A DNA stretch of 64,000 nt from Demequina sp. NBRC 110056 (GTDB lineage: Bacteria > Actinomycetota > Actinomycetes > Actinomycetales > Demequinaceae), in assembly GCF_002090155.1 (NCBI RefSeq), contig NZ_BBRM01000006.1, forward strand, positions 186,001 to 250,000, in the 5' to 3' direction. Positions 8,445 through 16,915 of the stretch are shown in pieces. Within the stretch, counting starts at the first letter, position 1; every line of letters starts with the position of its first letter. The notes below the pieces were generated by a model. That model did not search any database, was not told the origin of the DNA, and was given only the letters and a program-made list of their open reading frames with translations. The translations under genes were made by a program, and so were the position numbers.

Positions 8445-9604
8445 CACGCCTCGATCCCATTGAGCGAGAGCATGCCGTGCCACCGCTCGAGCGCGAGCTC
8501 GGGCTTCTCGAGGGCGCCGCACGCGTTGGCGAGCTCGACGATGCGCGACAGGTGCGGGAGCGAGCGCGCGGAGTGGAGCCCGCCGACCATCTGGAACGCA
8601 TCCTGGTGCCCGTTGAGCCAGGCCATGAACGCGACGCCCGTCTTGTAGTAGAAGGTGGGCACCGCGAAGATCTGTCGGGACAGCTCCTCGGTGGGGCCCA
8701 GGATCGCGCGGTAGCCGTCGACGTCTCCCGCATCGAGCGCCTGGATGGCCCCCGAGGCGTGCGGGCCGAGCGCCGCGAACGCTCCGAGCAGCGCGTCCGA
8801 GTGGCCCTGCTCGTCGCCCTCGATGAGGGAGACGTAGTGGAAGTCGTCGCCGGTGAGCATGCGCGCCGAGTCGGGCAGGCGCCGCCGGACGGCGATCTCG
8901 GAGTCCGAGTTGAGCAGGCTCATCTTGACGCCCTGCACGGCCTGCGGGTTGGCCTCGATGATCGCGAGCAGCGTGTCGGAGGCGACGGCCCAGTCGTCGG
9001 ACCCGAAGTAGCCCGCGAGCTGCGGGTCGAAGGCGGTGCCGAGCCAGTGCAGCACGACGGGCTTGCCGGCGACGGACAGCACCTCGTCGTAGACGCGGCG
9101 ATAGTCGTCCGCGGTCTGCGCGGCGCGGGCGAGGTGACGGCTGGCCATGAGCACGGCGCCCGCGCCGGCGTCCTCGGCGTGGAACAGCTGCTCCTTGTAG
9201 GCGTCGATCACCTCGTCGAGAGAGATGACCTGGTCCTCGACGTGGTCGGTGTTGACGCCCACCACGAGCGCGCCACCGACGCGGTTCGCCTCAGCGGCCG
9301 AGCGCACGATCAGCTCGCGCGTGGCGGCGGCGTCGAGGCCCATGTTGCGCTGGGCGGTGTCCATCGCATCGGCCACGCCCAGGCCCCAGGAGTACAGGTG
9401 GTGGCGGTAGGCGAGCGTCGCGTCCCAGTCGATCTGCGCCGGGATGCCAGGGGTGTTGTCCGCGTGGGCGACCGGGACCACGTGCGCGGCCGCGTAGGCG
9501 ACGCGAGAGGTGAGCGGGCCGGTGGGCCGGGTGAGGGCCGATGCGGGGGCGAGGTCGACGCGTGACGTCGCCCCCGCATCGGACAGCAGGGTGAGCTGGG
9601 TCAC
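8444..9604 (-). CDS. DUF993 family protein, dihydrodipicolinate synthase-like aldolase
   Basis: A 386-residue protein recognised as DUF993, an actinobacterial family distantly related to dihydrodipicolinate synthase/N-acetylneuraminate lyase TIM barrels. Typical segments are IPAQIDWDATLAYRHHLYS, VVGVNTDHVED, VVLHWLGTAFDPQLAGYFGS, QGVKMSLLNSDSE, FHYVSLIEGDEQGHSDALLG and FYYKTGVAFMAWLNGHQ. The Lys in VKMSLL is at the place where a Schiff-base lysine would be expected. The GTG start is one base after the stop of the upstream Gfo/Idh gene. Activity is not established; carbon-carbon cleavage of a keto sugar or keto acid is inferred from fold and context. Confidence 0.85.
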   Translation of the reverse strand: MTQLTLLSDAGATSRVDLAPASALTRPTGPLTSRVAYAAAHVVPVAHADNTPGIPAQIDWDATLAYRHHLYSWGLGVADAMDTAQRNMGLDAAATRELIVRSAAEANRVGGALVVGVNTDHVEDQVISLDEVIDAYKEQLFHAEDAGAGAVLMASRHLARAAQTADDYRRVYDEVLSVAGKPVVLHWLGTAFDPQLAGYFGSDDWAVASDTLLAIIEANPQAVQGVKMSLLNSDSEIAVRRRLPDSARMLTGDDFHYVSLIEGDEQGHSDALLGAFAALGPHASGAIQALDAGDVDGYRAILGPTEELSRQIFAVPTFYYKTGVAFMAWLNGHQDAFQMVGGLHSARSLPHLSRIVELANACGALEKPELALERWHGMLSLNGIEA

Positions 9605-9605
9605 G

Positions 9606-10811
9606 TCAGCTCTCCGCGACGGTGGGCGCCTCGGCTCCGGCGGGGGAGGCGGGCACGCCGTCGACGCTCAGCTCGGGCAGGTCGGTGCGCGCGCCGGTGC
9701 GGTGCGACTCGAGGCCCTTCTCCGCGAGCAGCATGCCGCGGGCGCCGGCGAGGAAGTCGTACGGGTGCGGGCCGTCCTCCGCGACGTGGCGGATGAACTC
9801 CTCCCACTGCGCGCGGAAGCCGTTGATGGCCTCCTCCGTGTCGGGCACCTCGACCCAGGTGGCGTCGAAGTCGATCTCGTTCTTGAGGTCGGGGTTCCAC
9901 ACAGGCTTGGGGGTCGCGTTGCGCGGCTGGATCTTGCAGCCGAACAGCCCGACGACCGCGGAGCCGTGGGTGCCGTCGACCTGGAACTCGACCAGCTCGT
10001 CGCGGTTGACGCGCGTGGTCCAGCTCGAGTTGATCTGGGCGGTGATGCCGCCGGCGAGCTCGAAGATGCCGTACGCGGCGTCGTCGGCGGTGGCGACGTA
10101 GGTCTCGCCGTTCTCATCGACGCGACGGTCGATCTCGGTGACGGCGCGGGCGTAGACGGACTCGACGCGGCCGAAGAGGTTCTCGAGCACGTAGTTCCAG
10201 TGGGGGAACATGTCGACGACGATGCCGCCGCCGTCCTCGGAGCGGTAGTTCCAGCTCGGGCGCTGCGACGGGTGCCAGTCGCCCTCGAAGACCCAGTAGC
10301 CGAACTCGCCGCGCACCGACAGGATGCGGCCGAAGAATCCGGAGTCGACGAGGCGACGGAGCTTGATGAGCCCGGGCAGGTACAGCTTGTCGTGGACGAC
10401 GCCGTTCTTGATACCGGCCTCGGTCGCGAGGCGCGACAGCTCGAGGGCCTCGTCGAAGGACTCCGCAGTGGGCTTCTCGGTGTAGATGGCCTTGCCCGCG
10501 GCGATGGCCTTCTTGATGGCCTTGGCGCGGGCCTTGGTGACGAGGAAGTCCGCGTAGATCTCCCAGCGGTCGTCCGCGAGGGCCTCGTCGAGGTTGGTCG
10601 TGTAGTGCTCGAGGCCGTGGCGCTCGGCGAGCTCGCGCAGCTTGTCCTCGTTGCGGCCGACGAGCAGGGGCTCGACCTGGACCTTCGTGCCGTCCGAGAG
10701 CTCTACGCCCCCGGCCTCGCGGATCGCGAGGATGGACCGCACCAGGTGTTGGCGGTAGCCCATGCGTCCGGAGACGCCGTTCATGATGATGCCGATGGTG
10801 CGCGTGGCCAC
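9606..10811 (-). CDS. Gfo/Idh/MocA family NAD(P)-dependent sugar oxidoreductase
   Basis: A 401-residue dehydrogenase, first gene of a leftward three-gene operon. The N-terminal Rossmann fold starts TIGIIMNGVSGRMGYRQHL, a GxxGxxG variant with an inserted Arg-Met, followed by YTEKPTAES, where the Lys of the EKP motif is conserved. The C-terminal domain contains NGVVHDKLYLPGL and HPSQRPSWNYRSEDGGGIVVDMFPHWNY, with the Asp and His expected in the active site. The GTG start at 10811 has GTGAGGG upstream. Its promoter carries the LacI-type operator at 10897-10910, which links it to the sugar operon at 12.5 kb. Substrate unknown. Confidence 0.88.
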   Translation of the reverse strand: MATRTIGIIMNGVSGRMGYRQHLVRSILAIREAGGVELSDGTKVQVEPLLVGRNEDKLRELAERHGLEHYTTNLDEALADDRWEIYADFLVTKARAKAIKKAIAAGKAIYTEKPTAESFDEALELSRLATEAGIKNGVVHDKLYLPGLIKLRRLVDSGFFGRILSVRGEFGYWVFEGDWHPSQRPSWNYRSEDGGGIVVDMFPHWNYVLENLFGRVESVYARAVTEIDRRVDENGETYVATADDAAYGIFELAGGITAQINSSWTTRVNRDELVEFQVDGTHGSAVVGLFGCKIQPRNATPKPVWNPDLKNEIDFDATWVEVPDTEEAINGFRAQWEEFIRHVAEDGPHPYDFLAGARGMLLAEKGLESHRTGARTDLPELSVDGVPASPAGAEAPTVAES

Positions 10812-11162
10812 TGTGCCCTCACTTCTTGAGTCTCGCCCGCCGCCTCGTTGCCGCGGTGCTCCTACGTGTTTCGTCCGCGGGCTCCTCGCCCCGAACGGAA
10901 AGCGTTTACCGAGTGTAGGCAGAAGGTGAGTGCGCGCGCAAGCCCGGCCCGCGCATCGGCGCGTCGGGCACCGGGGATCCGTGAGCGCAGTTCTCACGTG
11001 CGGAGCCGCGTGCCGCGCGTGGGTGCTGGACCCGCCGAGCGGCGTGCGTCGCCGAACACAGGGAACTCTGGCGAAGGTGCCGGCGCGGCGCGCCGTGGAA
11101 CGCGCGGTGCCGGGAGATCTGCGAATCGTGCCCGCGGTTGCGATCGGGGACTGGGGGAGGGC
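10812..11162. other. 351-bp intergenic region with operator-controlled promoter
   Basis: Upstream region of the leftward Gfo/Idh gene, behind the lacI stop. It contains a leftward promoter (TTGCGC at 10936-10941, 18-base spacer, TACACT at 10912-10917), the operator GGAAAGCGTTTACC overlapping the start region, and one GCGCATCGGC motif at 10951-10960 just upstream of the -35. The remaining 200 bases show no ORF with coding character. Confidence 0.7.
10897..10941 (-). promoter_or_regulatory. Promoter and LacI-type operator of the leftward catabolic operon
   Basis: Reading leftward: TTGCGC, 18 bases, TACACT, then GGTAAACGCTTTCC, so the operator would cover the transcription start. The operator matches the GGATAGCGCTTTCC sites at 12397-12410, 12429-12442 and 15428-15441, with GGAWAGCG/CGCTTTCC half sites. 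Repression by the neighbouring LacI protein with release by a sugar ligand is inferred. Confidence 0.7.
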
Positions 11163-12242
11163 TCAGCGGCCGGGGGTCGACTCCCGCACGATGACCTCCG
11201 TGCTCACGAGCTCCGCGCTCGCGTCCCCGTCGGCCAGCGCGAGCGCGAGCGCCTTCGCGCCCACCTCCTCGAGCGGCAGGCGGACCGTGGTGAGGCGAGG
11301 CGTCACGTCGCGTAGCGTCGGGATGTCGTCGAAGCCCGCGACGCCGATGTCCGTGCCCGGCTCGATCCCGAGGTCCCGCATCGCGGACATCGCACCGACC
11401 GCCATGACGTCGTTGACCGCGAACACCAGGTCCACGCCGTCGAGGCCGCGCTCGGCGAGCTCGCGCATGCCCTCGTAGCCGCCGTCGCGCGTGAACGCTG
11501 CGGGGATGATGCGGTCCGCGGGGATGGGGCTCCCCGCCGAGGCGAAGGCGGCCGTGAACCCCGCGAGGCGGTCGCCCGAGGTGCGCAGCCCGGCGGTGGT
11601 GGTGTCGGCCGCTCGCGCGGCAGCCGCCGCGGGGTCGGTCCCTGGCCCGGCCAGCACGGCAGCGTTGCGGTACCCAAGTCTGTGGAGGCGCTCGCCGAGC
11701 TCGCGCGCGCCGCCGTGGTTGTCGAGCGGCACGGCGCGGAACGGCGCGTCGGTGGAGGTGATGAAGACCGCGCGGCCGCCGGCGGCCTCGTAGGCGGCGA
11801 GCTCAGCGTGCAGGGCGGCCGTGTGCGGGTCGGGAGCGCGACGCGAGGCGGCGAGCACGATGGCCCGAGCGCGCTGGCCACGCATCGCGCGCACCAGCTC
11901 CACCTCCCGGGCGGTGTCGCGCGAGGTCTGCGCCATGGTGACGATGAGCCCGTTGCTGGCCGCGGCGTCGACCACCCCCGCGGCGATCGAGGAGAAGTAC
12001 GGGTCCGCGATGTCGCCGACGAGCAGCGCGACGGTGGTGGTCGTGCCGCGCGCGACGGCCTGCGCGGAGGTGTTCGCCGTGTAGCCCAGGCGCTCGGCCG
12101 CCGCGAGCACGAGCTGGCGGTTGGACTCCTTGACGTTGCGCGTCGACCCGTTCAGCGTGCGCGACGCCGTCGCGAGCGAGACCCCGGCCTCGCGCGCCAC
12201 ATCGTGCAGCGTCACGGGGGAGGTCCGCTCGAGGTCGGTCAC
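11163..12242 (-). CDS. LacI family transcriptional regulator of the sugar island
   Basis: A 359-residue LacI/GalR protein. The N-terminal helix-turn-helix reads VTLHDVAREAGVSLATASRTLNG, followed by the hinge helix LGYTANTSAQAVARG and a periplasmic-binding-protein-like sensor domain (VALLVGDIADPYFSSI, DGVDLVFAVNDVMAVGAM, IGVAGFDDIPTLRDVTP). The GTG at 12242 is preferred because AGGAG lies five bases before it; longer reading frames are read-through. It is transcribed away from the DUF6807-led operon, and two copies of GGATAGCGCTTTCC lie in the shared 267-bp region. It is therefore the likely repressor of both arms and of itself. Confidence 0.93.
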   Translation of the reverse strand: MTDLERTSPVTLHDVAREAGVSLATASRTLNGSTRNVKESNRQLVLAAAERLGYTANTSAQAVARGTTTTVALLVGDIADPYFSSIAAGVVDAAASNGLIVTMAQTSRDTAREVELVRAMRGQRARAIVLAASRRAPDPHTAALHAELAAYEAAGGRAVFITSTDAPFRAVPLDNHGGARELGERLHRLGYRNAAVLAGPGTDPAAAAARAADTTTAGLRTSGDRLAGFTAAFASAGSPIPADRIIPAAFTRDGGYEGMRELAERGLDGVDLVFAVNDVMAVGAMSAMRDLGIEPGTDIGVAGFDDIPTLRDVTPRLTTVRLPLEEVGAKALALALADGDASAELVSTEVIVRESTPGR

Positions 12243-12396
12243 CGGTGCTCCTAGCGTCGGGGGCGCCGGAGTGGCGCTCGTGGGGGAGGGCACGTCGCGA
12301 GCGTCGGCGGTGACGCTGTGGGGCAAGCCGTCCGGAGATAGCCTGGCACGCGGGACACCAGGTGTCACGCGGCTGAGGTGCGTGTCGGCGTTCCGG

Positions 12397-12442
12397 AGAT
12401 AGCGCTTTCCCCCGGCGCGGGTTAGTGTGGATAGCGCTTTCC
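12397..12442. promoter_or_regulatory. Twin LacI operators between lacI and the sugar operon
   Basis: Two near-identical palindromes, AGATAGCGCTTTCC at 12397-12410 and GGATAGCGCTTTCC at 12429-12442, have centres 32 bases apart, about three helical turns. TAGTGT just before the second copy could be the -10 of the rightward operon. A partial site (CCGGAGATAGCC) lies at 12332-12343. Confidence 0.8.
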
Positions 12443-12509
12443 AATGACGCAAGCTGGCGCCATCCGCCCCCACGACGGCGCCGCGACCACCCCCAAGGAG
12501 CACACCGAC

Positions 12510-13463
12510 GTGACCCCCGACCGCGCCGTGATCGCCGAGGACCGCGGTGACCGCATCGTCCTCACGGCGGGCGAGAGAGAGCTCGCCCACTACGTCTACC
12601 GACCGACCGACGTCCGCCTCGAGTCCCCGCGGCCGTACCTGAGCCCGATCCACACGCTCGGCGGGTCCCTCGTCTCGCTGTTCCGGCCGCACGACCACGT
12701 GTGGCACAAGGGCATCGCGTGGTCGCTTCCCGTCGTCGGCGACGAGAACTTCTGGGGCGGTCCCACCTTCGTCCGCGGCGACGGCTACGTGCAGCTGCCC
12801 AACAACGGCGAGCAGCGCCACGACGCCTTCGCGCTCGACCACGCCGAAGGAACCGCGACGCTGTCCGAGACGCTCACGTGGGTCACGGAGGCCGGCGAGC
12901 ACGTGTTCGACGAGCGCCGCACGCTCACCGCACGGATCGTCGACGCCGAGACCTGGGAGCTGGGATTCGAGACCCGGATGACCTCGACGACGGACCGCGT
13001 CCTGTCCATCGGCTCGCCGACCACGCGCGGCCGCGACAACGCGGGCTACGGCGGGCTGTTCTGGCGCGGCCCGCGGTCCTTCACGGGAGGCACGATCGTG
13101 GCGCCCGATGCGGAGGGCGGCGACGAGCTGCGCGGGACGCGCGCGCCGTGGATGGGGTTCCGCGGCGTCCACGACGGCGACGGCGCCGTGTCCACGGTGG
13201 TCATGGCCGACCACCCCGCCAACGTGGCGCACCCGCCGCAGTGGTTCGCGCGCACCGAGGACTTCGCGTGCCTGTGCCCCGCGCCCTTCTTCTCGGAGGA
13301 GCGCCCGGTCGCGCCCGGCGAGACGCTGCACGAGCGCTACCTCGTCCTCGTCCACGACGGCGGCTGGAGCAGCGCCGATGCGGGCGCGGCCGTCGCTCGC
13401 TCGCTCGCTTCCGGCACGGGGTCGGTTGACGTCGTGTCGAGCGCCGATGCGGGTCGAGCGTGA
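12510..13463 (+). CDS. DUF6807 (PmoA-like) family protein
   Basis: A 317-residue protein of the family often labelled PmoA, a name inherited from a wrong link to methane monooxygenase. The fold is beta-rich and resembles carbohydrate mutarotase domains. Characteristic stretches are RPYLSPIHTLGGSLVS, RPHDHVWHKGIAWSLPVV, NFWGGPTFVRG, GYGGLFWRGPRSFTGG and APWMGFRG; the clustered His and Trp residues look like a sugar or metal site. GTG at 12510 is chosen because AAGGAG precedes it by nine bases. An ATG at 12444 in the same frame abuts the operator and has no ribosome site. First gene of the rightward operon; overlaps the cupin gene by four bases. Confidence 0.85.
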   Translation: MTPDRAVIAEDRGDRIVLTAGERELAHYVYRPTDVRLESPRPYLSPIHTLGGSLVSLFRPHDHVWHKGIAWSLPVVGDENFWGGPTFVRGDGYVQLPNNGEQRHDAFALDHAEGTATLSETLTWVTEAGEHVFDERRTLTARIVDAETWELGFETRMTSTTDRVLSIGSPTTRGRDNAGYGGLFWRGPRSFTGGTIVAPDAEGGDELRGTRAPWMGFRGVHDGDGAVSTVVMADHPANVAHPPQWFARTEDFACLCPAPFFSEERPVAPGETLHERYLVLVHDGGWSSADAGAAVARSLASGTGSVDVVSSADAGRA

Positions 13464-14224
13464 GCGGCCCCCTCGCCCCGGGAGGGACGTCGGTGAGCGC
13501 GCTCACCGTCTACGACACGGTGGCGCCGGACGGGCTCGCCGGCGGCAGCCCGCACCTGCATGCGGTCGCGACGGAGGCGTACCTCGTCACGGCCGGCGCC
13601 GGCGAGCTGCACACGATCGACGCGGACGGCTTCCGGTCGACGCCGCTCGAGGCGGGCGCCACCGTGTGGTTCTCGCCAGGCGTGGTCCACCGAGCGGTGA
13701 ACCTGGGCGGGCTCGAGGTGCGGGTGGTGATGTCGCACGCAGGCCTGCCGGAGGCCGGAGATGCCGTGCTGACGTTCCCCGACGCCGTGCTCGCGGATCC
13801 TCGGCGCTACGCTGAGGCCGCCGCGCTGCCGGGGCCTCAGGCGGCGCCGTCGGAGCGGCTCGAAGCGGCGCTGCGCCGGCGCGATCTCGCGGTGGCCGGC
13901 TACCGGGAGCTCTTCGTCGACACCGCGCACGGGCGCGTGGTGAGCCCTGAGGCGTTGGCGCGGCTGCGCACGCGCGCCGCGGCCCTGGTCGCTCCGCGAA
14001 TTGACGCCTGGCGGCAGGTGGCCGCGGCCACCGTCGACCGGGTCGCGGCCGAGACCGCCGCGCGGCTCGACGCGCTGGCGAGGGGCGAGTTGGCAGCCCT
14101 CGCCGACGCGCGGGTGACCGTCCCCGCGACGGAGCACGCCTACGGCATGTGCGGCGTGCTCCAGAAGGAGGCGCCGCCCCACGACACGCACCCGACCGAC
14201 CTGACCCCTGGAGGATCCCGATGA
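13460..14224 (+). CDS. Cupin-domain protein
   Basis: A 254-residue protein whose first 100 residues form one cupin barrel: GGSPHLHAVATEAYLVTAG (metal-binding His-x-His and Glu) and later FSPGVVHRAVNLGG (His). The second half is mostly helical and rich in Ala, Arg and Glu, and I do not recognise it. The GTG start overlaps the previous stop (GTGA), and its own stop overlaps the ATG of the following dehydrogenase (ATGA), so all three are co-translated. Small cupins in such operons act as sugar isomerases or epimerases, or bind a regulatory sugar. No specific role is supported. Confidence 0.8.
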   Translation: MSGPLAPGGTSVSALTVYDTVAPDGLAGGSPHLHAVATEAYLVTAGAGELHTIDADGFRSTPLEAGATVWFSPGVVHRAVNLGGLEVRVVMSHAGLPEAGDAVLTFPDAVLADPRRYAEAAALPGPQAAPSERLEAALRRRDLAVAGYRELFVDTAHGRVVSPEALARLRTRAAALVAPRIDAWRQVAAATVDRVAAETAARLDALARGELAALADARVTVPATEHAYGMCGVLQKEAPPHDTHPTDLTPGGSR

Positions 14225-15324
14225 CCACGACCCTGCGAGCGGCGATCGTCGGCACCGGCGCCATCGCCCACGCCCACGCGGAGGCCCTCTCTGCGATCCC
14301 GGGCGGCACCCTCGTCGCCGTGGCCGACCGCGATCCCGCGAGCGCCGCGGCCTTCGCCGAACGGTTCGGCGGGGCGGTGCATGAGTCCCTCGAGGACCTG
14401 CTCGCGGTGGAGCGGCCCGACGTCGTGCACATTTGCACGCCGCCGGGCGTCCACGCACCGCAGGCGATCGCCGCGATGGAGGCCGGCGCGCACGTCGTGT
14501 GCGAGAAGCCCGCGGCGCTGTCCCTCGCCGAGCTCGACCGCATGGTCGAGGCCGCCGGGCGCACTGGGCGCGAGCTCGCGATCGTCTTCCAGCAGCGCAC
14601 CGGGACCGCGGCAGCCCACGTCAAGGACCTGCTCGACGCGGGCGCGCTGGGGCGACCCCTCGTCGGGGTGTGCCAGACGCTGTGGTTCCGCGACCAGGCC
14701 TACTTCGACGTGCCGTGGCGCGGCAAGTGGGCGACCGAGGGCGGCGGGCCGACGCTCGGGCACGCGATCCACCAGATCGATCTCCTCGCGTACCTGCTGG
14801 GGGAGTGGGAGTCGGTGCGCGCCGACCTCTGGCGAATCGACCGCGAGACCGGCACTGAGGACTCCTCGACGGCGACCGTCACCTTCGAGTCCGGCGCCGT
14901 CGCGTCGGTCGTGACGAGCGCGGTGTCCCCACGCGAGGTCTCCGCGATCCGGATCGACACGGAGCGCGCGACCGTCACCGTCGAGCACCTCTACGGCCAC
15001 GGCCACGACCACTGGCGCATCACTCCCGCGCCCGGCGTCGCGGAGGACGAGGTCGCGCGCTGGGCGCTGCCGAGCATGGAGGAGCCGAGCGGGCACGTCC
15101 CGCTGCTGCGCGAGATCTACGGAGCGCTCGCTGCTGGCGAGCCGCTGCCGCCGCTCGCGGCGGACCCCGCACGGTCCTTCGAGATCGTCACGGCGGTGTA
15201 CTCCTCGGCGGCCCACGACGGTGCCCGGGTCGCGCGCCAGTCGCTGCGCGAAGACACCGCGCGCATGGCCAGCCTCGAAGCGCCGGTGACCGAGCGCCGG
15301 CCCGGTCGGCGCGCCCTGAGCTGA
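14221..15324 (+). CDS. Gfo/Idh/MocA family oxidoreductase
   Basis: A 367-residue NAD(P)-dependent dehydrogenase. The Rossmann motif AAIVGTGAIAHAHAEAL is at residues 7-23, the VCEKPAALS motif carries the catalytic Lys, and the substrate domain has GGGPTLGHAIHQIDLLAYLLG with the expected His. It is the second dehydrogenase of this family in the island. The two are not close copies, so they may act on different carbons or different sugars. A GGAGG ribosome site precedes the ATG at 14221, which overlaps the cupin stop. The operon continues after a 194-bp gap with its own promoter. Confidence 0.9.
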   Translation: MTTTLRAAIVGTGAIAHAHAEALSAIPGGTLVAVADRDPASAAAFAERFGGAVHESLEDLLAVERPDVVHICTPPGVHAPQAIAAMEAGAHVVCEKPAALSLAELDRMVEAAGRTGRELAIVFQQRTGTAAAHVKDLLDAGALGRPLVGVCQTLWFRDQAYFDVPWRGKWATEGGGPTLGHAIHQIDLLAYLLGEWESVRADLWRIDRETGTEDSSTATVTFESGAVASVVTSAVSPREVSAIRIDTERATVTVEHLYGHGHDHWRITPAPGVAEDEVARWALPSMEEPSGHVPLLREIYGALAAGEPLPPLAADPARSFEIVTAVYSSAAHDGARVARQSLREDTARMASLEAPVTERRPGRRALS

Positions 15325-15518
15325 CCGCTTCGGGCTCCTGAGCGCGCCCGCGGAGGTTGCGAAACGGTCACGGTTTGAAACGTTTCCGGTTTCCCGTTGA
15401 CCGGTCCCAAACTTTGGGTTACGTTACGGATAGCGCTTTCCAAGGGAGGAGGGTGCGGCGGTACCGCCCCCACGATGCCGCCACCTAGGAGAACAACGAA
15501 GTTTTCGGGAGGAATGTG
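15325..15518 (+). promoter_or_regulatory. Promoter region of the ABC importer genes with three palindromes
   Basis: TTGACC (15397-15402) and TACGTT (15420-15425) are separated by 17 bases. The spacer contains CCCAAACTTTGGG (15406-15418), a perfect palindrome around one base. GAAACGTTTC (15377-15386) lies upstream, and GGATAGCGCTTTCC (15428-15441) covers the expected start. The last is the island LacI operator; GAAACGTTTC is typical of another LacI-family protein and recurs in variant form near the mannosidase genes. Dual control is inferred. Confidence 0.8.
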
Positions 15519-16847
15519 ATGTTCAACGTTCACAAGCGCCGCGGGATTCTCGCTGCGGCTGCGCTCACCACGGCCGGGGCCCTGACGCTCGCGGCCTGCT
15601 CATCGGACAGCTCGGACCCGGAGACCTCCGGTTCCAACGGCGGCGGTGAGGGCTCCGGCGGCGAGGCGGTCACCCTCGACTTCGCCTTCTGGGGCAACGA
15701 CGTCCGCGCCGACCTGTACAACCAGGCCATCGCGCTCTTCCAGGAGGAGTACCCGAACATCACGGTGAACTCGACGTTCCTGGGCTACCCCGAGTTCTGG
15801 GAGAAGCGCCAGACGGAGGCGGCCGGTGGCGGCCTGCCCGACGTCATGCAGTTCGACTACTCGTACCTGCGCCAGTACTCCGAGAACGGCCTGCTGCTCG
15901 ACCTCGGCCCGCACCTGGGCAACGAGATCGCCACGGACGGCTTCACGGAGCAGATCCTCGGCATCGGCGTCGTGGGCGGCACCACCACCGCCATCCCGAT
16001 CTCGACCAACGCGTGGGGCATGTACACCAACCCGCAGCTGCTCGAGGGAGTGGGCGTCGCCGACTTCGCCGGCGGCTCGTGGGAGGACTACCAGGCCTGG
16101 ATGGCCGAGGTCACCGAGGCCTCCGGCGGCGAGATCTGGGGCGGCACCGACTACACGGGCCGCATCCAGAACTTCGAGGTGCAGCTGCGCGCCGAGGGCA
16201 ACAACCTGTTCAACGAGGACGGCACCCCCGGCTTCGACGAGGCTCGCCTCGCCGAGTTCTGGGAGTCGGGCGCCTCGATGCGCGGCGACGGCGCGAGCGG
16301 CATCTCGCAGCAGCGCCTGGAGGAGATCAACCCGCTGTCCGGCTTCGGCGCGGCGCTGACCACCTCCGAGCTGACGTGGGACAACTTCGGCGGCGGCTAC
16401 CTGGGCGAGCTCGGCGAATCCTACACCGAGCTGGGCCTCATCGCCCCGCCGGTCACCGTCGAGGGTGCCAAGGACCTCTACCAGAAGCCGTCGATGCTCC
16501 ACGCGATCGCGGCCAACACCGACAACGCGGCCGAGTCCGCGATGCTGGTCGACTTCCTGGTGAACTCGCCCGAGGTGGGCGCCATCTTCGGCACCAACCG
16601 CGGCCTGCCGGCCTCGGCTGACATGCGCGACGGCATCACCTTCGAGGGTCTCGACGAGCAGATCCGTGCGTACGAGGAGTCCATCGCGGACCGCCTCGGC
16701 GACGCCCCGCCCGTGCCGCTGGTCGGCTACGGCTCGCTCGAGGAGAAGTTCCGCGTGCTCGGCACCGAGCTCGGCTTCGGCACCGTCTCCGTCGACGACG
16801 CCGTCAGCCAGTTCTTCGCCGAGATGGACGTCGTCCTCAACTCCTGA
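15519..16847 (+). CDS. Carbohydrate ABC transporter solute-binding lipoprotein
   Basis: A 442-residue family 1 extracellular binding protein. It has a lipoprotein signal with Arg-rich start, hydrophobic core and lipobox LAAC at Cys27, then a Ser/Gly linker and a binding domain (TLDFAFWGNDVRADLYNQAI, VMQFDYSYLRQY, SLEEKF near the end). ATG at 15519 is preferred over GTG three bases upstream because GGGAGG then has six-base spacing. It captures an oligosaccharide and passes it to the permeases at 16916-18804. No ATP-binding subunit is encoded nearby, so a shared MsiK/MsmK-like ATPase elsewhere is likely. The GH42 and GH51 enzymes downstream suggest galactose- or arabinose-containing oligosaccharides. 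Confidence 0.93.
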   Translation: MFNVHKRRGILAAAALTTAGALTLAACSSDSSDPETSGSNGGGEGSGGEAVTLDFAFWGNDVRADLYNQAIALFQEEYPNITVNSTFLGYPEFWEKRQTEAAGGGLPDVMQFDYSYLRQYSENGLLLDLGPHLGNEIATDGFTEQILGIGVVGGTTTAIPISTNAWGMYTNPQLLEGVGVADFAGGSWEDYQAWMAEVTEASGGEIWGGTDYTGRIQNFEVQLRAEGNNLFNEDGTPGFDEARLAEFWESGASMRGDGASGISQQRLEEINPLSGFGAALTTSELTWDNFGGGYLGELGESYTELGLIAPPVTVEGAKDLYQKPSMLHAIAANTDNAAESAMLVDFLVNSPEVGAIFGTNRGLPASADMRDGITFEGLDEQIRAYEESIADRLGDAPPVPLVGYGSLEEKFRVLGTELGFGTVSVDDAVSQFFAEMDVVLNS

Positions 16848-16855
16848 CCGTGCCG

Positions 16856-16888
16856 CCCTGGGGGTCCGCCGCGTGCGGGCCCCCGGGG
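16856..16888 (+). terminator. Stem-loop between binding-protein and permease genes
   Basis: TGGGGGTCCGC pairs with GCGGGCCCCCG around a five-base loop, directly after the binding-protein stop. Such hairpins stabilise the upstream message and lower permease expression. A matching hairpin is present at the same place in the second importer (42563-42592). Confidence 0.7.
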
Positions 16889-16915
16889 TAGCCTCAGTCC
16901 CACCCAGGAGAGAAA

